A program made the translations under genes and the position numbers. From assembly GCA_025331445.1 (NCBI GenBank), contig JAIWNE010000092.1:1-64000 (forward strand): DNA of 64,000 bases. The letters are read 5' to 3'. A model generated the notes under the pieces. That model was not told where the DNA came from. It did not search any database and worked only from the letters and a program-made list of their open reading frames with translations. Below, piece by piece: positions 57,572 through 64,000 of the stretch (the stretch's first letter is position 1; each line of letters opens with the position of its first letter). The DNA comes from Blakeslea trispora. Taxonomy: Eukaryota > Mucoromycota > Mucoromycetes > Mucorales > Choanephoraceae.

Positions 57572-58090
57572 CTAAAAATGAATACTTTATCAACAAAACA
57601 ATTAGATGGGTTGAAAAAGATGTATATACAAAAGAATTACTTACTTGAAACCAGCTAAACCTTGTTGTAGACATAATCCAGTACGACCAACCAAAAAGAC
57701 CTTTTAAAAGGAAGAAATCTATAATAAAACAATAAATTATACAGGACCTTTAAAGCTTGATAGTTTACTTACAGTTCAAGAGAAAAGACAAAAGTAGAGA
57801 CTCAAAAGATGTTACAGGTAAACCATCTAGAAAAGGGTTATCAGAACAGTGTGTAAGCTTTCTATTGTGTAGTATTTACCTTGAGACAATGTCCATTCAG
57901 AGAGAAAACGGAAAAGAGAGCCAAATTACTTGTTTCTAAAAAAAGGATTAAATAAATAGTACAAACAAGCTAAATAATCTTTACCTCAAACAACAAATCA
58001 TATTACATCCATGTCAAGCAAAAGTAGAGAATAGATGCCTAAGATATCACTCTTAGTAATCACTCAATTGAATAAGAAAAAAAACTTACT
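57572..58090 (-). ncRNA. Putative spliced non-coding transcript in the CACTA left end (copy B)
   Basis: Minus-strand introns lie at 58039-58089, 57936-57984, 57827-57879, 57719-57772 and 57572-57644 (51, 49, 53, 54 and 73 nt). They begin GTAAGT (three), GTAAAG and GTAAAT and end in TAG. Exons between are 54, 56, 54 and 74 nt, close to those of copy A. Exon 57985-58038 has stops in all three frames. The array starts about 250 bp from the ATG of the gene at 58334 on the other strand, so the two may share a bidirectional promoter. The non-coding RNA reading is inferred. Confidence 0.45.
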
Positions 58091-58271
58091 TTTTTTTATT
58101 TAAAAATAAAGAGAAAAGGTAAGAAAGGAAAAAAAAAGAAAAAAAGAGAGTGAAGAGAGAAAATAACTGAAAAATTTTTTCTACCTGTCAAATCTGGAGT
58201 GAAAAAAACAATGACTTACCAATTTAGTAATAAAAAAAAGGGTTCGATTTCCTGTCAATTAATTTGAAAGC

Positions 58272-58280
58272 TATAAATAA
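58272..58280 (+). promoter_or_regulatory. TATA box of the CACTA accessory gene
   Basis: TATAAATAA lies 62 bp before the ATG at 58334. Confidence 0.6.
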
Positions 58281-58333
58281 AGGTCTTCAAAAGACTTGAA
58301 ACCGCCATCATTATCCGTTCTTTTCTCTTCAAA

Positions 58334-59376
58334 ATGAACCGTCAAATTCCCACTGTCGCTGCTTCTACCCCTCGTGCTCCTGTCCGTCCTTCTGTTTGCT
58401 CTGTCTCTGCTGCTCGTACCGAAGAACGTTTTGAAGAGGTCTTTGATAACTTGGACGTGGTTTCAGGACGTCTTGCACGAATGGAATCGCTTCTTATTCA
58501 AACTGATACCAGTACCAGTGCTAACAGAGTCACTATAAATGCTAGAAATCCCACTTTTCTTGTAAGTTATACTTGCTTCATACTACATTTCAGGTACTTA
58601 CGCTTTTGTCTTTTCTAATAGAAGGCAGTCAAGGACTCATTTGACGATGCAAAGCAAGTGGGTGTCGAATTTGACTATCGCCAGCCAATGAAGACATCGA
58701 GTAGAAACCGTTCTGTTTTTGAAGGCATTCATCAGAATGCCATCGCCAAAGTGAAGGCCCTTTCTGGCTTCTCAGGAGACCAAGAGCTTTCCTTCGAAGT
58801 ACAAAGATGTCTCGGTGAAAAGGTCAGAAACCAGTTTGATTTGATCAGAAGGCGCCAGAAAAGAGATGCCTCTTTGCCAGAAGCAAGAACGACGTTCCAA
58901 GTCAGTGAGCGTAAGCGCAAGCGATTGCAGAGAGTAAGTGATAATATAGAAACCCCTTAAAACTGGCAGTAATACTCATCCATCTTTTGAAGAAACTTCG
59001 TTCTCGTACTGCCTGCTTTGCTGATAACAAGGCAATGATGACACCTCTTTTTGGTGAAGATGAGGAGTGTGCTGCTGTCCTTGACATGAAGTATATGTTG
59101 GAAGAAGAAGATGAACAAGAGAATGACGAAGAGGATAGCTACTTTCGTGTTCTGGTTCCTTCTTGGCGTTCAGACAAAGTAAGTAGCTAAAGCATCTTTT
59201 ACCCTTGTTCGTGATACTGACAATGTTTGTAGTTGAACCAATTTTTCGCTGCTCTGGACAACATCCATAAGAAGAAGAACAAGGCCATACGCGCTCCTCG
59301 ACGCCGTGAAGTTGTTGAAAAGGAGCTGCCTACTGGACGCCACGAAAAGTTTCCTCAATGGGCCATTAGGTCTTAA
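58334..59376 (+). CDS. CACTA accessory protein, 289 aa, intact, unknown function
   Basis: Four exons join in frame: 58334-58561, 58622-58933, 58993-59178 and 59233-59376. Introns start GTAAGT or GTAAGTG and end TAG, AAG or TAG. The N terminus is Ser/Thr/Pro-rich; a coiled-coil-like segment follows (EERFEEVFDNLDVVSGRLARM). Then come a helical segment with basic clusters (RRRQKR and ERKRKRLQR) and an acidic stretch. Near residue 230 is RVLVPSWRSDKLNQFFAALD; WRS-x-x-x-N blocks of this kind occur in proteins of unknown function in other early fungi. The basic regions suggest DNA binding, like the second proteins of CACTA elements that bind subterminal repeats. That role is inferred. Nothing is broken, although the neighbouring transposase is. 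Confidence 0.75.
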
Positions 59377-59673
59377 AGTGCTGTTGTTTTTTTGTCTCTT
59401 TGTTGCTTTTTTTCCTTTTAATAATAAATATTTGAATCAATCAAGTTATCATTTCAAAACATAAACCTAATACTTAGCTTGTTCATTTCTAACCACTTGA
59501 TTTCTTCTTTTGCTTTGATCGAGTTCTAAATGTTAAATAGACAAAACGTAAATAAAGATAAAATAAAGAAATAATAAAAAAGGTAGACAAAAAATTAAAG
59601 GAATGAAATGTATTTATTAAAAAACCGCAAGGCAAAAAAATTGGAAAGGCATAGAAAGAAAGTCATAAAAAAA

Positions 59674-59766
59674 GGCATAGGTAGACATAGCATAGGAAAA
59701 GCATAGGTAGACATAGCATAGGTAGGCATAGGTAGGCATAGCATAGGGAAAGCATAGTAGCATAGG
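59674..59766. repeat. Short tandem repeat of CATAG/GGTAGGCATA units
   Basis: Many near-identical units between the two converging CACTA genes. The ORFs through it (59595-59831, minus) are by-products of the repeat. Confidence 0.8.
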
Positions 59767-59823
59767 ACAAAAAGGCATAAGTGAACATAGGGTAAAAGGC
59801 ATAAGCAAACATAAACAAAAAAA

Positions 59824-62788
59824 TTAAGCAATGAGCTTTGGTGGCAATGGGATGACTACATGACGATTCGTAAGGTGGTCAAGAACAATTGCTACTTGGT
59901 TATGCAAGTGAACAACAGGTATGATAGAAGCATCTGAGTCATCTTCAAAACCAGCATTTAGTGTTTCCATGCCATACATAGATGGATCTTGATTATTGAA
60001 GTAGTAAAATGCATCGTCTGACTTATTGAACCATTTTACATAGGCGAGCGTATGGGGTCTTGACACTATACACCATTTCCATCTACTACTTTGACAGCAC
60101 TTCTGAAGATACAATGAACCTGGCAATACTAGAACTAACCCGTGGGTACCTGGGTAATATGCCATTGCATATGAACTCGTTTCGTAATGTAGATGCTTCA
60201 TTGAGTTAACTTGTTACCAAAATGTTGATTACTTGTAGTTTAGACTTTGCGTTCAACGGTAGGCGGCTTGGTTTGCAATCGCAAGAACTCGTCGAGTATC
60301 CGTCACCATATACACTGTTGTAATAGATACAAGACAAAAAACACTTCTTCATTCAAGTAGAAATCTTGGCTTGAGAGACATACGGTTTTAGAGGGAGTTG
60401 CTCATAACCATATGCACAAGGTCCGGTATACAAGTGTAGAAGTTCGACAGGTCAAAGTGCTTATGTAATGTATGCGTCTCATCCAAGGACTTGTCACCAA
60501 GAAAGAAAGCTTCGACCTGCTGTTTGTTCTCCTTAGGATATAATCCATAGCTCTCTTACTGGAATCTTCGCTGTGTACATCCAACAAGAACTTATTGATG
60601 TACGTACGCTCACGCAGTCTTTTCTTTTGTTCTGATTGTTTTCAATCTTGATTATATCGTTCGAAATTAAACACCAGTGTGACGGAGAGGCAGAGTAGTC
60701 AAGATTGTTTCTTTCAAATGAAGAGCGTTATGGAAATTGATTGTAAAAATTTCATGTAAATCTCTTCGAACCCAACCAGAAAGACTTCAACAGATCATGT
60801 GCCTTATCAGTTCCAGAGGGACAAACAAGGAGAAGAAGGATTCGGAAGCCTTACCAAAAGCATCCAATGTTCGTAAGGCCTTTTTTCAAGACGCTGGGAA
60901 GGAGGTAGGAAGACAACACCAACAACCAGGTAGCCCATTCATCTGCCTTAAAGTTAGAAACCGTTGCCATGGTTATCTTTCTTGCTATGACGATACAGCG
61001 TGGCTGGGAGGAAGGATGAACTTGCTCTCCAAGATCATTGCATCTCCTTCAGATGGGCGGGTGTAAGCTTGGGCAACGATCTTCTTAGGTGTGGTGAACA
61101 CGCCTGTCCATATGTTGCCATTTTCTTTGTAGACCAAGAACAGATTGTGCATAATGTCGATACCACATGGCGATCGGATCGAAATATGGCAAGTCCAAGA
61201 GAACACTCCAACGGGTACCATTCTGCCTTTCTTTTTCTTTACGAGCACTTTCTGTTCTGTCTGCAGCCATTCTTTGCTTGCTGTCTGTGCTCGCTGCAGT
61301 TCTTCTCACTTGGCTTTCAATTTCAAAGTCGTGAAGTCCCGAGCCTTGTCACCTGCCACGATGGGTCAAACTGTTTCTTGCACTTCAGACAAGCATTGAT
61401 TGAGTTGAAGACGTGAAACCGGCCACTTTGCGCTGGCAGGCAAATCCATCATACACAAAGAAAGTGCTGCCTTGACTACTTGTCTTCCATGGTTTCTGGT
61501 TTCCATCTCAACACCGTTCATCAAATGTTAGTCTCTTGACCAAGGGACGCAAATGTGGTTCATTTCAAACGTCTTGGGTTCCTTTGGACCATTTATGAGA
61601 CAGACAGAATAATGTTGCTACGAAGGTTTCTTATCTCACGTGGCAAGTTTTGGATAGTGAGGTAAATGGCACCAACACTATAGAATCCTTATAGGCTTGA
61701 AACCAGTCGCAGTTCAATGTAAGCAAATTAAAGTCGCTCTGAAAGACAAATGGCTGATTATCAGTGGGCTTGAGCTTGAACTCGTTCCAGATTTGACCAT
61801 CGTAAATGTCAGAAAGCATTCCAGGCAAGACTTGACGTCTTCCAAGATGATTTGTAGCGAACCATCACGCATAAAAACATCTTGAGCGTTTAACCAAAGA
61901 GTTGTACGAAAAAGTTCTAAGGGGGCAGTGTACCGTTTGGTTGCGTCCAAAAGATCTTGTTGACAGAGAGAAGAGCCCAAAAAATGCCTTTGTCGAAGCA
62001 TGATATTTTTGTTGAACATTGCTTGCTCTTCTTCGGTGCTGTATGGATGAATAGCATGCAGGTAACGCAGCTAGCATATCTTTTACGCTTGATCCAAAAG
62101 GGCGAGCGGATTGACACCAGATGTCGAAGGTAGCAACAGACTGGGAAAGCGATACTTTTCGTCAGTCAAACAAAGAACCATGTTTGAAAAAAGCATAACT
62201 GTCTCACAAGAAACGTCGTTCAATTGATTCTTGCGCAACAAAACAACCATAGCAAACAAAAGAGAAGCGATTGGTGTAGAAGGCAAGTTGGTGTTGCGAG
62301 GATAATCGTAAGAAGAACCTATAGATAATTCGAAATATTAATTTTACTGATAAATATAACAAGCTAAGAATATAGACATACCTTCTTGGTTAGCACTTTC
62401 AACTGGAACAGATTCAAAGTAGTCGTCCATAAGAGAATTCTAAATCTAATTATATGATATTAACAAATGTAAGCAATATAAAAGTACTGAATATTACCTT
62501 CTTCAAAAAAGAAATCGTCAGTGGTGGAAGTAATATCGAACCAGTGATTTGAGAAGCACCTGAGGCTAAATGTCAAATACTGTTAATCAAAAGTATAAAA
62601 AAAATTATCTTAATTTAAGTTACCATTGCTTCTGGATCTCTTGATTGCATCGTTGGTTTGATGGTAGGAGTATGCGCGCTTTGTCACATAGGCACATTTC
62701 AAAACGGACATGCTTTGCAAACAGTGCATTCACATTTGACTAAATTGTCATCAGTAGACAATTGAGCAGAGTTTTGAGAGTTGAACAT
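59824..62788 (-). pseudogene. tnp2-type (CACTA) transposase, decayed
   Basis: The ATG at 62788 begins a Cys-rich start (CECTVCKACPF), followed by a frameshift. Introns near 62632 and 62498 lead to a helical region (62083-62286). Then comes the core LTLNCDWFQAYKDS near 61710, which in tnp2 proteins is a conserved DWFQPFK block. After it come remnants QRKVAGF (about 61435), LPYFDPI (about 61190, normally before a DxMHN motif) and FKADEWATW (about 60935). The frame changes many times between 62100 and 60200. The last 125 codons (59824-60201) are open, with AYYPGTHGLVLV and KWFNKSDDAFYYF. I infer a former transposase of roughly 850-950 aa. It cannot be functional here. Confidence 0.75.
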
Positions 62789-63739
62789 TTTAAAATAATG
62801 AGTAGGAAAGTAAAAGAAAGAGGTAATAAATGTTCTGTTATTGTATTATTTATCTGTCCTTTTATATAAACAATCTCCATTTGGATTTTTCAAACTACTT
62901 GTGTTATCTGTTCATCCTGAAAAAGCTTTACTTACTTCAGAAGCCGACAGGGATACTCACAATAACAACTCCGGAAACTGTTCTTATTTTTTTCATACTT
63001 ATTTACACAAATGAATTGAAAAACGGTTTGTCCTTTATTTTAATCCGGGATGATTCTGTAAATAACCCTTTGGGATCCACTTGTATAAGTAAAATGACAG
63101 CCATTGTTCTTGTTTTTTTTTATTACTAATTTTAAGGGCTTTCTATTTGGCTGTCAAATCTTGTCTTACTGTAATACACGGAGTTGAAGAAAACGTGTTC
63201 CCAAGTTTTTTTTTTCAATGTTGCGATTGTTCACTTTACCATTTCTACTTCTTGTGAGCAGCACTTGTGTGTTATAAGCACTAAGTTATGGATACCTTTT
63301 TTTTATAAATGCATATATTTCCACTGTTTGGTTGTATATTATTACATGTTTTTTAATGAGTTTTTTTTTTGGATGTCAGATTTCGATGTCTTTTCTTAGA
63401 AAATATATCAGGGTCAAACTTGATTACTTCACTCCGATGTTTGAGATATTTGAAATACTTACAAAAGAGATGAAAATGAAAAAGGCTGAAAATTGTGTAT
63501 GATAGGTAATTGCGATTAGCGATTTCTCTCTTTTATCCTTTATGATAACATACGCCATAATAATATGGAATGGTTTCCCTTTTTTTAAGGTGTAAAATAA
63601 TAATTTCTATACAAAAAAATAGTCAGACTATTTTATCTCATAAAAAAATACTTTTTCCGCCTCAAGAAAAAAAAGTCTCTTTCCAAAAAAATATTTTCCA
63701 CCTCGCTTCCTATTTACTTTTTTTTTATTGAAACGACCT
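62789..63739. other. CACTA interior, no gene seen
   Basis: AT-rich DNA upstream of the tnp2 gene. ORFs such as 62830-63129 are Leu/Ile/Phe-rich and look like chance reading of T-rich sequence. Confidence 0.55.
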
Positions 63740-64000
63740 TGACTCCTGACTTATTCATCACTAAAAAGAAGACTGATGAAACTCAACAGACTTTAGTCAT
63801 TGCAATAAACCAATATAATACAAGCGCGCAATCAACAAGCCGACAAGAGTCTAGAAGTTTTTTTTAAAAAAGACAACCACAAAGATTCTTTGAATATATT
63901 TCAGCAAAAAGCTTCGATGCCAGCAAAAAAGTAAGATATTTTATTTCGGCATCACTTCTGTGCAATATACAAGTTTTAGTTCTTGTAAGTACAAAGCTAT
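63740..64000. repeat. CACTA right-side segment shared with 18640-18895
   Basis: Same ordered blocks as in the small CACTA: GATGA-ACTCAACA, GCGCAATCAACAA, ACAAGAGTCTAGAAG, GCCAGCAAA, CATCACT and CAAGTTTTAGTT. By analogy the end of the element lies about 1 kb past the window. Confidence 0.7.

Larger units (their letters stand above)
56796..64000 (+). mobile_element. Large CACTA transposon, left part (continues past the window)
   Basis: Starts CACTACACCCAAAAGGACGT right after TAC of the gypsy LTR. The first 200 bp hold subterminal repeats of GTCCACTG in both directions. The gene set is two divergent-to-convergent units: an accessory gene (58334-59376, plus) and a tnp2-type transposase (62788-59824, minus). 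A spliced non-coding array lies at 57572-58089 (minus). The right end is not in the window, but 63740-64000 matches a segment near the right side of the smaller CACTA at 16945-19937. In that element the segment lies 1.0-1.3 kb from the end. Confidence 0.8.

Noticed and set aside
59595..59831. Cys/Leu/Tyr-rich ORF on the minus strand
   Set aside because: Produced by the CATAG-type tandem repeat between the CACTA genes.

Overview
The window looks like a transposon-dense stretch of an early-diverging fungus, most likely Mucoromycota. The reasons are AT-rich DNA, short GTAAGT-type introns of about 45-70 nt, and the mix of element families: Helitron, Crypton, CACTA/tnp2, Merlin, MULE, Tc1/mariner, Ty3/gypsy and LINE. 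I cannot name the genus. The only host gene I can defend is a tRNA-Cys(GCA) at 26894-26965. Nearly everything else is a mobile element, often nested in another.

Layout, left to right. (1) 2-12415: an ~8.9-kb Helitron with two accessory genes and a Rep/PIF1-helicase gene. It is split at 5239/8719 by an apparently intact 3.48-kb Crypton (tyrosine recombinase) flanked by the 5-bp repeat ACAGT. (2) 12416-16944: AT-rich, with one weak solo-LTR candidate and no convincing gene. (3) 16945-19937: a 3-kb CACTA deletion derivative (CACTACAC...CAGTG, 3-bp TSD CAA). (4) 19989-26881: a complete minus-strand Ty3/gypsy element with matching 354-bp LTRs, a 5-bp TSD and an unbroken 1986-codon gag-pol, ending just upstream of the tRNA-Cys. 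(5) 27064-32593: a Mutator-like element (8-bp TSD AACAAAAT) whose gene appears to encode FAR1-like, MULE, SWIM and OTU-protease modules; a Tc1 element sits inside one exon. (6) 32696-33520: a 5'-truncated LINE with a 14-bp TSD. (7) 33940-36681: a second, decayed Crypton with a GCR1_C-like C terminus. (8) 36757-40311: the 5' part of another LTR retrotransposon, its putative LTR split by a second Tc1/IS630 element. (9) 40312-48797: a second Helitron in inverted orientation to the first. (10) 48798-53258: sparse DNA, a pol fragment and a DDE transposase remnant. (11) 53269-56236: a Merlin (IS1595/ISXO2-like) element with 19-bp perfect TIRs. (12) 56245-56795: the 3' tail of a second copy of the Ty3/gypsy element. 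(13) 56796-64000: the left part of a large CACTA element with an intact accessory gene, a broken tnp2-type transposase and a run of short spliced non-coding exons.

The CACTA derivative in (3) keeps the same end regions as (13), including the run of short exons and introns on the minus strand, although neither copy has an open frame there. That conserved, apparently spliced, non-coding region is the best candidate for something undescribed. Next are the gypsy/tRNA arrangement, the MULE-OTU fusion, the small basic ORF that overlaps the gypsy pol stop inside the LTR, and the Crypton-in-Helitron insertion with its clean empty site.
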